A stretch of 64,000 nucleotides of DNA from Yarrowia lipolytica. Its lineage: Eukaryota > Ascomycota > Dipodascomycetes > Dipodascales. The stretch lies in assembly GCF_001761485.1 (NCBI RefSeq), contig NC_090771.1, forward strand, positions 1,302,001 to 1,366,000, in the 5' to 3' direction. Position 1 is the first letter of the stretch. Every line of letters starts with the position of its first letter. The notes under the pieces were generated by a model that worked only from the letters and a program-made list of their open reading frames with translations, did no database searches and was not told the DNA's origin. Position numbers and translations under genes: made by a program. Positions 30,872-41,904 of the stretch are shown piece by piece.

Positions 30872-33800
30872 GGTGCGCTGTTCTTTCTTTCTTTCTTTTT
30901 TGCAAAACGGCGGGCGATGCAAGCGAGAAACCCACGTCTATATGACTTGTACGCGTCTACAGGCGGGGAGCACGTCCCAAACCAGAGAGGAGTCTGTCGC
31001 CCATAATAGTTCGGTTTAGGTGCAAACCTCCGCGCCGTTAGATCTGAGACCGCATGAAGGACGCGGCTGCCACCAAGGGTAATTAATAGGGGTAGAGATG
31101 AGAGACAAGCACGCTTTTGTCGCGAATGCCGCTTGTTCGGCAGGGGAGTTTTGGGTCTGACAAATCTCCCTCCTTTTTCCAGGAGTTTTTGCTTTGATTT
31201 TCTCTCCAATTGGGGACCCGGTCACCCGATCCACCAGAGCGTCAAACCGGCCCAGCCAATAGTATTGCAATCAAACTGAAATTATCATGTCCACTGCACT
31301 GAGACAAGCGGCAGGGTTTGACACGCCGCTACTGTGCTACTTGTACGATACACGGGCGACCTGGGGTCGATAATATGACCGCCAATGGGGTAATGCACCG
31401 AACTAGAGTAGCCATGCATGTTTCTTCGTTTCAGCCTGGGAACAGGAGCTGCGTTTAGTGGTAATAATAGTTGACATTTCTGGTCGAGAGAATGAAAGGC
31501 ACCCACCCAAACATGAGCTGACACTCGCCAGCCCGAGCCTCGCTGCTGTAATATCCCTTTATTTTGCATGCCGGTGTACATACTGTACGAGTACATGCAA
31601 ACCCCTGAACGCTGAATGTCGTTTCTTCGCCATGGAGTCTCCCCTATTATTTTCGACTGAACGCTGCTGAAACTCATCTTGCTGTAACACCACCGTGTGT
31701 TTTGAGGGTTTCACCCATGTCGATCAGACAGCCAAAGCGTGTGGAAACAGGTTAGACGGAGCGAAGCAGCCAGCCGTTCCAAAACCCACGTCTTGCACGC
31801 CCTGGCATGCAATTTCTGTCACCTGTCAACGTGTCTGGAAGCAGGGCCCCTCTTTTACATGCTCCCGAGACTCCACGTGCAGTTGAGAATGTACAAGTGA
31901 AACGGTGAAACGGTGAAGAGGTCCTTGATGATGAGTAAGCGGTGCGATGATGAGCGTCTGCTCAATTTGAAGACTGACTGGCCAACTCACTTCCTAGATG
32001 GACTATATAAACATTGTCTTGTACGACGTGGTATGCTCATACTGTACTCGTACTCGTACTCGTACTATGTTTTTAGTATTATGGCCTACTTGTAGTCTTG
32101 ACAGTGGCGCTAATCTCAGGTCATTAATCAAACTGGAAGTTGAGGACGAGACGTCCAATTTCGACATAAACAACTGGCAGTGGTGGGCTGAAGACCGTTC
32201 TTTCGATTTCTGTTTCAATCAGGACTCAATGGGGTTACCCGATTTGTTTCGTATTATTTCGTATTCCGTGCACTTGGTGGCATCATGCATTGGTGACGGG
32301 ACCTGACCTGAAATATGCAGCTATAAATAGGCATAAACAAGGGCTCCAGTTAAACGACTGATTTCGAAATGTTGAAAATAATGCAGTATTTGCGCGACCG
32401 AATTTGAGCACTTTTATGTAACAAAGAGACTGGCGCGAGTAATTGGAAAAATAATGCATTAATTGAAATATTGGAGAAATTTGGTAACATTTGGAATATT
32501 ACAAATTGCTTGTGAATATAAAGTTTAAGCGAAATATTGGAGAACATAGGAAGCATTTGGATATTACCTGTGTTTGGGAATATAGTGTATTAATCGCAAT
32601 AATCGAGAAAACTCAAGAATAACACGATCAAACACACTACAGAAACAAAACCTGTCCACCAAAAAAAAAAACTACCCAAGACTCCATGAAGAAAACGATG
32701 ACATGACACTTACTTGTACTAAAGACACCTCATAGACCCTTCTAGAACTCCCGGTACGTTTTTAGTGCGCATTGTCAAGTGCACAGTAGCTTATGTACCT
32801 ACTGTAGATACTGTACAGTCAGCTGTAGTCATGGATGCAAAGACATGAGTAAGAAGGAATTATACCCGGTTTGCCACGTTCAAATACGACACTACACAGG
32901 CGTATAGCGGACGGTCTAGCTTGCACCTCACCTCACTTGTTAATCAAGCCACTTGTAAACCCCTCACACTAGTCTGTTGAAGTCTCAGCTCTCTCTCCAC
33001 AGTGTAGCGCTGAGTAATAGTGTTGTGCGAGTGAGACTGATGTTCATCATTGCGCAGACAAGTGTCACCGAGGCCGTCAAAAGGACTGGAAAGATGGAGG
33101 TGGAATCATGTGTTCAGATAGTTTTTCACACTTGATTCGTGTATTGTTTGTTCATATCAGATTCCGTGAAGTTATAGTATGGACTGTACGTACGCAGATG
33201 CCTCGTACTGGTTAACAGCCCACTATATCAAACCGCGATAATCCCCATCCGAACCAAAGTTCGCTATCGGGGCCTATCTCACAGGAGAGCAACGGTGGCG
33301 CGGAATCGCTGCCCGATAGAGTGTATCCATTGAGTATTCGTCATCTCGACCACTATTGCGAACTGTGGCGTTTTCAACGGCGCTGGTTAGGGTTTGGGGG
33401 AGGCTATTCAAAGTGGTTGGGTCATGTGACCTGGGTGGGCGGAGATAGTGGAGGTGTCTTGTTCGAGGGCAACCGGGCAGGCGGTGGCGGAGGGGATATC
33501 TGGGACACAAACAGACGACCTTTCTAACGAGTTCTGGTACTAATTTCCCCAAATTATTGCTCTCAAAGCCCTCATGATTCCTCCTACTCATTCCTCTTTA
33601 CCACCCGCTTGCCCCGAATCGCCCTGATTAGACGCAAAGCCAAACCTTGGAGGTCAAGTGGTGTACTAATCGCACACACTCACAGCACACCACAGTGTTC
33701 CACCGACCCTCTTGAGCACCCTCCGAGACGATATTTCTTTTTGTGTTCCCAGTTCCGAGTGGCGACAAGTGACACAAACAGAAACCACAGACTACATAAG

Positions 33801-33906
33801 TGAGGCTACCCACCCAACAAGCAGTCTCCCCTCACTCGTCCTTCCACCGTCTCATTCAGCACAGGACAAACACAAACACAAACGCTCCAAGCCACAGACC
33901 GATCCG
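30872..33906. other. Intergenic region of about 3 kb between divergent genes
   Basis: The promoter space of the ANTH gene (-) and MET30 (+). It contains a short ACTCGTACTCGTACTCG microsatellite near 32043, an array of imperfect 66-bp repeats at about 32399-32625, and a telobox-like GGTTAGGGTTT at 33385. A CA-rich leader precedes the MET30 ATG. No open frame looks coding. Confidence 0.55.
32399..32625 (+). repeat. Imperfect 66-bp tandem repeat (minisatellite)
   Basis: GAAATATTGGAGAA starts at 32465 and again at 32531, and a decayed form (CAATAATCGAGAA) starts at 32597, spacing 66 each time. GTAACA at 32418 and 32484 also lie 66 apart, showing an earlier diverged unit. The sequence is AT-rich and noncoding. 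Confidence 0.7.
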
Positions 33907-35946
33907 ATGAAGAGCGAAGCGCGTGGAGAGCCACACCCCAACGGCAGTGGCGACGGCGCTGACACGGCCAGTGTCGCACCCACAAAAACATCACAGCCCC
34001 CCTCCGCACACCCTTCGTCGATCCTGACACAGTACATGAAGAACTTCCAGGGAAACCTGTCTCCCGACATGAAGGACATGCGACGATACTGCTACCGGCA
34101 CCATCCGGACCTCAGTTGCTCCCGCGAGTCCGACGAAGAGTGCATGGCCCAGATCCAACGGTCTATGGACGAGCTGCCCGTCAAGGACAGAGAGGGCATC
34201 AGCCACTGCTGGAGCATTTTCTCAGCGTCCAACCCTCGCCAGCGCTCGCTCATTCTGCAGGGCATTCTCACACAATGCTGTTTCCCCCAGCTGTCGCAGG
34301 TAAGCTCGATTCTCAAGGACCTCATTCGAATCGACTTCATCTCGGCGCTCCCCACAGAGGTGGCCTTCAAAATTCTGTGCTACCTCGACACGGCATCTCT
34401 TTGTCGAGCCGCGCAGGTCAGCAAGCGATGGAAAATGCTCGCAGACGACGACGTGGTCTGGTACCGTATGTGTGAGCAACACATTGACAAAAAATGCACA
34501 AAGTGCGGCTGGGGCCTGCCGCTGCTGGACAAGAAGCGCCTGCAGCAGAGCAAACGGTCCATTGAACTGCGGGCCAAGAACTTCAACCCCAAGGTCGACA
34601 CCCAAGGACAAAAGGTGGAGGACAAGGAAGACCAAACCCCACAAGAAAAGGTGGAGGACCTGACAGGGGAAAAGCCATCTTCCTCGTCAGACGTCCAATG
34701 CGGACACAAGCGAAAGAGAGAAGACGACAATGTGGCCATGGCTGCACCCAAAACATCCAAGACGCGACCCTGGAAGGAGGTCTATGGAGAACGATACATG
34801 GTGGAGCGCAACTGGCGTACCGGCAAGTACTCGGTACGTAAATTTTCCGGCCACAAGCTCGCCATCATGTGCCTGCAGTTCAACCACCAATTCCTCATTA
34901 CTGGTTCCTACGACACCACTGTCAAGGTGTGGTGTGTTGAGACTGGTCGGCTGATCCGAACCCTCGAGGGTCATCGTCTGGGAGTCCGGGCTCTCATGTT
35001 CGACGACACCAAACTCATCACGGGATCTCTGGACCACACTATTCGAATCTGGAACTACCGAACAGGTCAGTGTGTGTGTACCTTCCGAGGTCACGAGAAC
35101 AAGGTTCTTGCGGTTGATTTCAACGATTCATTGATTGTCTCTGGTTCCGCAGACAAGACCGTCAAGGTGTGGAACTTTGAAACCAAGAGCTGCTTCACTC
35201 TGCGGGGCCACACTGACTACGTCAACGACGTTAAAATCCACAGCGCGTCGGGCCTGCTTTTTTCGGCCTCTGACGACAACACTGTTCGAGTGTGGGACTT
35301 GGAGACCAAGCGGTGTCTGCGGGTGTTTGGTCACCAGAACACCGGTGGACACGTGCACCACATTCAGTCCGTCATTCCGTTGACTCTCGACCATCTGGAG
35401 GACGTTGATCATTTGGATGCCGATGAGAGTGCCATTGATGACGCTGATGCCAGTGTTGTTGATGAGGCCGACAATGGTCACGAAAGTGCAATTGACGACT
35501 CTACCGATGGTCCTGATCTTGCTATTGCTGATGGAGAGATTGCTGTCCAGCGAAACTCCTTCTCCGTTGGCCAAGTGTCTCAATGCGACATTTTCCCTGA
35601 GCCCAAGACTCCCCTGGCTCGAAAGCACTACCCCACACACATGTTGACGGGATCCCTCGACAACACCATCAAGCTATGGGACATCAAGACCGGCAAGTGC
35701 GTTCGCACTCTGTTTGGTCATGCTGAGGGAGTGTGGTCGATTGCTGCAGATCATTTCCGAGTGATTTCGGCGTCGCACGACAAGACTGTCAAAGTCTGGG
35801 AGCTGCATTCTGGTAGGTACATGCACACGTTTGGTGGCTACCGCGAGGCTGTCACCTGTGTGGCCATGAGCGACTGCAAGTTTGTCATGGGCTGCGAGGA
35901 CGGTGTTGCCCGTCTGTACAATTTTGACATGCCTTCCAGAGCGTAA
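33907..35946 (+). CDS. MET30: F-box/WD40 protein Met30, SCF ubiquitin-ligase subunit
   Basis: Met30 is the substrate receptor of SCF-Met30, which restrains the Met4 sulfur-amino-acid activator and links it to cell-cycle and cadmium responses; the filamentous-fungal orthologue is SconB. The first ATG of the frame gives 679 residues. The conserved N-terminal segment (DMKDMRRYCYRHHPDLSC) is followed by the F-box at about 141-188 (ISALPTEVAFKILCYLD, AAQVSKRWKML). A characteristic zinc-like patch comes next (CTKCGWGLPLLDKKRL). Seven WD40 repeats occupy about 311-675 (TVKVWC, TIRIWN, TVKVWN, TVRVWD, TIKLWD, TVKVWE, and a degenerate ARLYN). An acidic insertion of about 80 residues (497-578) sits between repeats four and five. 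The orthology is strong. Confidence 0.95.
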   Translation: MKSEARGEPHPNGSGDGADTASVAPTKTSQPPSAHPSSILTQYMKNFQGNLSPDMKDMRRYCYRHHPDLSCSRESDEECMAQIQRSMDELPVKDREGISHCWSIFSASNPRQRSLILQGILTQCCFPQLSQVSSILKDLIRIDFISALPTEVAFKILCYLDTASLCRAAQVSKRWKMLADDDVVWYRMCEQHIDKKCTKCGWGLPLLDKKRLQQSKRSIELRAKNFNPKVDTQGQKVEDKEDQTPQEKVEDLTGEKPSSSSDVQCGHKRKREDDNVAMAAPKTSKTRPWKEVYGERYMVERNWRTGKYSVRKFSGHKLAIMCLQFNHQFLITGSYDTTVKVWCVETGRLIRTLEGHRLGVRALMFDDTKLITGSLDHTIRIWNYRTGQCVCTFRGHENKVLAVDFNDSLIVSGSADKTVKVWNFETKSCFTLRGHTDYVNDVKIHSASGLLFSASDDNTVRVWDLETKRCLRVFGHQNTGGHVHHIQSVIPLTLDHLEDVDHLDADESAIDDADASVVDEADNGHESAIDDSTDGPDLAIADGEIAVQRNSFSVGQVSQCDIFPEPKTPLARKHYPTHMLTGSLDNTIKLWDIKTGKCVRTLFGHAEGVWSIAADHFRVISASHDKTVKVWELHSGRYMHTFGGYREAVTCVAMSDCKFVMGCEDGVARLYNFDMPSRA

Positions 35947-35960
35947 AAAAATGAGAGGAG

Positions 35961-36044
35961 AGCGAGACAGAGATCGAGAGAGAGGTCGAGCAGGGATCGA
36001 GACAGAGATCGAGACAGAGATCGAGACAGAGATTGAGAACAGAG
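35961..36044 (+). repeat. 12-bp tandem repeat in the MET30 3' flank
   Basis: Units of ATCGAGACAGAG occur back to back at 35996-36031, flanked by variants on both sides. The repeat starts 15 bases after the MET30 stop codon and is therefore probably in its 3' UTR. Confidence 0.8.
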
Positions 36045-36889
36045 AAACGACGATGACTTATTTATTAATACCCCCATAGAGATAATTGAAAAAAAAAACT
36101 TGATTGAAGTGCACCAATAGTGACGTGACATGCCTGTGTAGGAATCATGAACTGAGAAACGCCAGGGCAAGCGGTGGGTCCTACTATGGCTTTGTCTCTT
36201 GCCTCTTTCAATTGCAACTTCAACACTTCCATAGCTTCTGTGACGGTGGACAGTGGACGAGGGTGTAGACTTGATTTGTATGGCTGTGTTGCCATGGACG
36301 TAGAAACAGTGACGGCGAAAGGTGTGTTGGATAATTACTCTACAGACACGAGTGATATATAAGTATCTGGTGCCTGTACAAATGCTATAGGATGGCGTGG
36401 CTTTCATTGCGTGAATCTATTGTATCATCGATATGGAAGTTCAAGACTGCCTATCTTCAAAGAATATGTAGCAAGCGTATCTGAAAATACTGACATGTAT
36501 AACAGTGGCTGAATAGTGGTAGTTCAGAGTATCCGCCAACTGAATAGCGACTTAGATATAGCTCTAGATCTTACTGGCGATGACTTTTGAGGTCCTGGTT
36601 TGTTCAGAAGGATAAGAACAAAAAGGGAGAGATACAAGTGAGGAAGGAAGTGGCAAGAGAGATGGGATTGGCAAAAGAGGGAGTTGCTAGAAGCCCTTTA
36701 CAATAAGGCTTCATATGTAGGTCTGTATACAACAACTCTGGACTTCACACCGGGTTGGCGACGAAGCACTACGAGATTATGGTGAACGGAAAGCTACAAG
36801 ACGCTTACTGTTCAAGAAGCTGATTCTTTGATTTTTGGATCATGAGACTCAGAGCTCGGGTGAAGAGAACTCACACTCTGCTCCGTCCA

Positions 36890-37010
36890 GTTGCGGGCCC
36901 ATATCCTGGTGAAAATACGGCTTCCCGTCCGATCAGCCATTAGTCAAGCACCAGAGAGCCCAGTTAGTATTGTAGTGGGAGACCATACGAGAATCCTGGG
37001 TGCTGCAATT
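36890..37010 (+). rRNA. 5S ribosomal RNA gene (dispersed copy)
   Basis: This 121-base stretch has the 5S layout. The ends GTTGCGG and TGCTGCAAT form helix I. CTGGTG pairs with CACCAG (helix II), GGCT with AGCC (helix III), and CCCAG with CTGGG (helix IV). The internal control region is well conserved, including GTAGTGGGAGACCATACGAG, close to the box C of fungal 5S genes. A T9 run at 37030-37038 is the probable pol III terminator. Solitary 5S genes outside the rDNA are known for Yarrowia. It lacks an upstream tRNA, so it is not one of the tRNA-5S fusions known in this genus. End positions are approximate by one or two bases. Confidence 0.82.
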
Positions 37011-37029
37011 GTCATTGCTTCTACGGATA

Positions 37030-37038
37030 TTTTTTTTT
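37030..37038 (+). terminator. T9 run downstream of the 5S gene
   Basis: Nine T, 20 bases past the 5S 3' end, are the first strong pol III stop signal after the gene. Confidence 0.55.
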
Positions 37039-37455
37039 CTTTCTTTACAGTCCCGTATGTTCTTTTCATGTTTTGTCTCCAACCTTCGTCCTAGTCATCA
37101 TGAGATGTAGAACCACAATGAGCTTATTGTGAGAAAGAGGGGGTATTGGGGAGTTGATTAGGTGGTTGTATCGGTCACTGAGGTCCCATTTTTCTACTAT
37201 CCAGGATTTTATTGACCCTGCTTTGTTATGTCAACTCGTATTTCTCAGTGCAGAGTTGCTGTGTGTGTTTATAGACAGATGAGCTTTGTGTGAGAATGGG
37301 GGGTTGATTATTGTACTAGATAGTTTCCAAAAACGTCATTGTAGACGTTCCAAAAGCCTGAGACCACAAGAGGGTCCCCAAATCCTTTCATACCGTTCTC
37401 CTGTTCAACAGCAACCGCAATCATAGATGTCCAAGTATCAGAGCTATAGCAAAAG

Positions 37456-38044
37456 TCAGATACTCGCGCAGAAGATACTAGTGACGTAATTGCGGCGCTT
37501 CAGAAGCGCAAGTACACTACCTAGTTTAGAAAGAAGATATCTCTCCGAGCCGCTGATCTCAAACACAAACTTCTCATCTCTGGCGTTACTGAACGACAGG
37601 GCTTCTTCGGAGTAAACAGGATCGTATCCAGCCCACCAGCTGGGCATGGGTCGTTCAAAGAGGAAACTGAGGAATTTGCTTCCCTTTTCCAAAAACGATT
37701 GCCTCCGAATAGCTCCGATAATATGAGGTTAGTGCTCATCAGAATCATACAAGCGGTTGTATGAGTAACGGGTCACCTACAATCTCAACTGTCCCCTTAC
37801 CTGTCCATGGACACATGATTCCGACAGCCACAGCGCCTAACGATACGTGATAGAGCGTGATGATGGGCACCTTTATTAGCCTGCCACTATCTACAGGTGC
37901 TCGTACTACAGTCCGATCTCGAATGGGGTACAAAGGTTGCTACAAGAATGTGGAGCGTAGTGGTAGACAGTTGGAGATTGAGTATGATTACATAAGCACA
38001 TAGAAAGGCACGGAATTTATCAATCTCCGTGTCTCGTGTCGCAT
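37456..38044 (-). CDS. Possible small three-exon gene, unrecognised
   Basis: Two minus-strand open blocks have good coding composition. The block 37712 to 37456 includes SKFLSFLFERPMPSWWAGYD. The block 37939 to 37801 includes GRLIKVPIITLYHVSLGAVA, a possible membrane helix. A donor GTAAGG at 37800 and a CTAAC at about 37726-37730 lie between them, and joining 37801 to 37712 keeps the frame while skipping a TAA within the CTAAC. The acceptor would be a rare GAG. An ATG at 38044 opens a 15-codon block that could join upstream, but its donor (GTGCTT) is poor. The predicted product would be about 146 residues. The structure is tentative and it may be a decayed gene. Confidence 0.3.
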
Positions 38045-41000
38045 GACTGTTCCTATGACCGGCGCACAAGCCTCCTCACATGGAAGATCGTCCAGGGGTG
38101 TCAGACCTTAAAAAAACGCGTCCGAAAATTCAAATGAATTAATGACAGGGATTGATGCATAGAACGAGGAGGGGTAAATGTGCAAAGTTCTCGGAATACG
38201 GTCTGACAGCAGGTGTGGATTTCTTGTGGATTTATGTGATTTTCTCTCGTTCTGTAATCCTTTATTTTGTGCTGTTTGGCTAGCTTCCTTGCGTCATTTA
38301 ACCGATGGAATGGCGTGTGCGGTTTGTACTGCTATAGAAAAATATAGAAGCGGCCGTTTTCGGTAAAGGAGGTTAAGAAACGAGCCTCACCTTGACGTTG
38401 GGTTCAACAGAGGTGAAACCTGTGTTTAAGACCATCAGACTTTGTCGGCTTAGTGTCATATTTCGCATTTTTTTCAGTTGGCATTTTTTCGCCATGTCCA
38501 CGATTTTCCGGCATAATTTTGTTTCCGCAGGCCCTGAGTCATCGCCAAGCCCAAGTGATATTCATGTCCTGTGATGTGGTAGCAACCTATAGCAAAGTAA
38601 AACGGCAATTAGCAAAAGAAAAGACTGCGGGCTCGTATTCAATACATTCCTGTCGAGTGTAACTTTGGTGCGTGAAAAAAATGGACGCAATACCGCACCT
38701 GGGATGACAGAACAATGTCTCGTCAGTGTCGTTTCCACCTGCATGACAATCTACAATAGACAGATTTCAGGTAGCTCCGATTTCCCTATAATACACTAGC
38801 GAGGCACGCGGTTGGGATTTATTTTTGTGGCAGCCATGGACCCAACAGCTCATCAGACTACAAGTACGTTTCAAACCCGCTTTCGGCCGCCACTGACGTC
38901 ACGCAAAGTTTTTCAAGGGTTTGGTTATCTGTGAGAAGGTGTCAGAAAGTGTCAGATTTAGTGCGGGAAAAAAGTGAAGAGCGGCGTAGGGAAAAAATCC
39001 GAAAATAATACGACAAATGCTGGGCACAGCAATTTCTTCACAGTGCTGAAGGGGTATAGAATCGGTCGTCTTTTGCGGTGGATTTTCCTCCGATATTTCC
39101 ACCTCTAATTCAAAATACAAAGTGGAAAGCTCGAGGGTAAAGAAGCCCGTCACGTCTGCAGACTCTTTCAGATGAAAGCCGATGGTTTCTTTTTGCGCTG
39201 CTCAAGCGCCGGTAGTGCGACGTCGCAGAGCACGAGCCCTAAAGCTCGCAGCAGTGACGGTTCAGTTTCCCTTCTGGCTCTGAGACTTTTCCAAACTGAG
39301 ACTCGACTCATGTCTCAAACTCGAGGCCTGGAACCCACAAGTGGTTCTGGGGTCGATAAAAAACACGCACCCCGAGCCACCGAATCTGTTGAGTGCTTTG
39401 TGTACCCTCCCCCTCAGACCCTGCCTGTAAACAGTACCACCAAGGAGTCTGGTTAGCTCGTTTTTGGAGGCGCTAATGCATTCTATCGTCAATAGCACGA
39501 CCCACGAGGCTCCACACCTCGCCAACCACATCTCACGAGCGGCGACGGCCTGCAACCACCTGCAATGCGCTCGGAAAAATCCCATGGGGAAAATCAACAA
39601 GACTCCAGTCGTAGAGCTCTGCAATGCGGGAATCCACCTTTTTTTTCCGTTCACAAGTTCCTGTACAACCAAACGGGGTCGTGTACATGCTCTACCCCAT
39701 AATACACGGTAGTTTGATCCCGAACTAGCCGGCGTTTGTTTCCAAAGACCCCTCTCTTTTATTTTCCGTCTCCACAACCACACAGCGCTCCGCTATCATC
39801 AATATATGGAGGCCTGGAAAGGCGACTCAGGTCCTCCGATTACGGATTAAATTCGGATAAACAACTGGGGGGTGGAGCATAGACCATGCAGTGGAAAAAA
39901 CCTACTTGAAAAAAAAAGTGCGTCCAGCTGCATACTGTGGCATACTGTGGCAAGACATGCACAGAACGCACTGTAAGGTAACCACTATTTCCAACTTTTT
40001 CAAACCCACACACAAAGCACTGTAGACACACACTATGTTGTTGGCACGTAGACGGATAATATTTTGCCCGCGCCATTCCGTATCCGATATCCTGTCACTA
40101 GTACAATAAAGAAAGGTACCACTGTCTCAGAAGATGAGCAGATTGCTTTGAAACTCCCGACATTGAAGCTTTTCTGAAATGAAAGCCAAGAACATGGACC
40201 TGTTCCAGATTCCGTTCGTTCAACTTGCAGTCATTGGTATTCGTAGACAGCTACAGATCTGGCCGCCGTGTATCATTTTGCGGTTGGTTTCGTCAGAAAT
40301 GGCCTATTTGGGCGATAAAACCCTAACCCCGGAGCCTAAATTTGTCCGGTGGTCAATTGTGCGGAAAAATAAATTATGAGGTAAGCGATCTTGGCGATCT
40401 TGGCAAAAGATTGAAAATAAAGAGAAAATTTGGGGCTTGATGTTTTGCGCGTGATACGGCTGGGGACCGCCCCATCTTGCGCTGCTTCCAAACTGGCCCG
40501 ATACGTCGTTCTATTGTGACGTCGACTTTAGAAGCAAATATGCATGGTTAGCGTGTTGAGACATGCAAATTAATGCAGAGTGATTTAGAGTTCAGATAGC
40601 GAAAAGTAGGTTTGGATTTTATGAAGGCTAATAGTCTAAGGCGGCGGAGGGCCGAACCCTCACAAACTTCGAGAGAGGGCTCAATCCTGAGATAGTTAAG
40701 CAGTACTTGAGATGTAAGGGGGAAGCGGTGGGGTTGGAAGTTGTCCCCACGAAAGCGAGCTTAGTGTTTGCGGGAGTATTTTCGGTGGGCGCCGGAAGGG
40801 GGGGGTGGTGGGAAGCACGGCCTAAAGTGGACTACTCCAACATGTATTTGGGTGTTGCTGGATTTGGTGAGGGGAAGCCAGTGCAGTGGAACATGAGAGC
40901 TATCATTGTAGGGAGCTGCAAAAAACAGGCGTTTTGCCACTTGGGGCATTTCCACACAGCTGTGCAGGCGTGCCTCGAGGACCGTATTGGCGCTGCAACG

Positions 41001-41904
41001 GTTTTGTGGGCATTTTTTTCGCCCTTTTGGCCCCAACCGGCACGCTCCGACCGTACATGTTCATATCCGACAACTGACTAAGACAAAATAAGGTTGTACG
41101 GTTTTGAAAATGCTCGTATCCTGCACATGGGCAATGGCACCACCTTTGGATGGAGCGTGCGACGGCAGGGAGCAAAAAAAAAAAGTGCTCTCAAAAGCCC
41201 AAGACGGCAGGCGCACGGTTGTGGAGGGTCCGATATGTCCGACGTATTGCAGAGTCGCACTTGGTTGTACCTTTTTCTTTTTCTTTACGTCAAGAGGTCA
41301 CCATCCCATCGCGGTTCGCCATTGGCACGTGGCTGATAAGGTGGGCCAATTTTCCCATGTACAGTATCATGTAGAGGTACAAGTACGGTTCAACGTTTAG
41401 TGTGGAGTGTGTCTCGTATTTGGGTAGTGGGTTAGAGGTGGAAATTAAGAAGATGGGGCGACAACGATATCTCGTATGGTGATTCCGGGGGCATTTTTCC
41501 GGTTTTTGCCAGTCTTTGCCAGCCTCGGTACCCTTTTGCGATTGCCTTGCCTTCAACTGTTCCACAAACGGGCCATTGTGCGCTTAAGTCCGGTTCCAAA
41601 ACGGAACAATCAGGCACTACGTTGTAGTCGTCAGATCCTGGGAGGCAGGATATATACTAGCTCACGACCATGGATACTGATTGTAGAGTAGATAGTCGCC
41701 ACCCTAATTGACCACCACCAAATCACTTCACCGACATCAACGTCCATACCAACCAGCACCAATACCCGCGCCAATACCAGCACCAACATAACCAGTGCGA
41801 TACACCAACACCAACACCAACACACCTTACTCCTACATCACCTACAACTACTTGTACTGTACTCTTACTGTACTCTTACTGTACTCTCACTCTACAACAC
41901 CAGC

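Larger units (their letters stand above)
36045..41904. other. Gene-poor region of about 5.9 kb
   Basis: The only clear gene is the 5S rRNA at 36890-37010. A weakly supported spliced frame lies at 37456-38044 (minus). The stretch 38100-41000 has several open frames under 175 codons that use no clear ATG or no coding-like codons. A telobox-like AAAACCCTAACCCC is at 40317. The last 200 bases are a CACCAA-rich leader with a TACTGTACTCT repeat before the gene at 41905. Confidence 0.55.

Noticed and set aside
33279-33813. A possible spliced minus-strand gene (GTGAGT at 33683, CTAACCAG ending at 33383) with a 77-residue product
   Set aside because: The donor lies in a CA repeat and the acceptor in a telobox. 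The start is not an ATG and the frame overlaps the MET30 leader. Chance explains it well enough.
33712-33906. 65-codon upstream extension of MET30
   Set aside because: No ATG in the extension, and it reads like an A/C-rich leader. The ATG at 33907 is the first.
40707-41081. A 124-codon + frame in the 36-42 kb desert
   Set aside because: It opens at a non-ATG codon, and its composition (many Trp, Gly and Cys) does not look like a protein of this genome.
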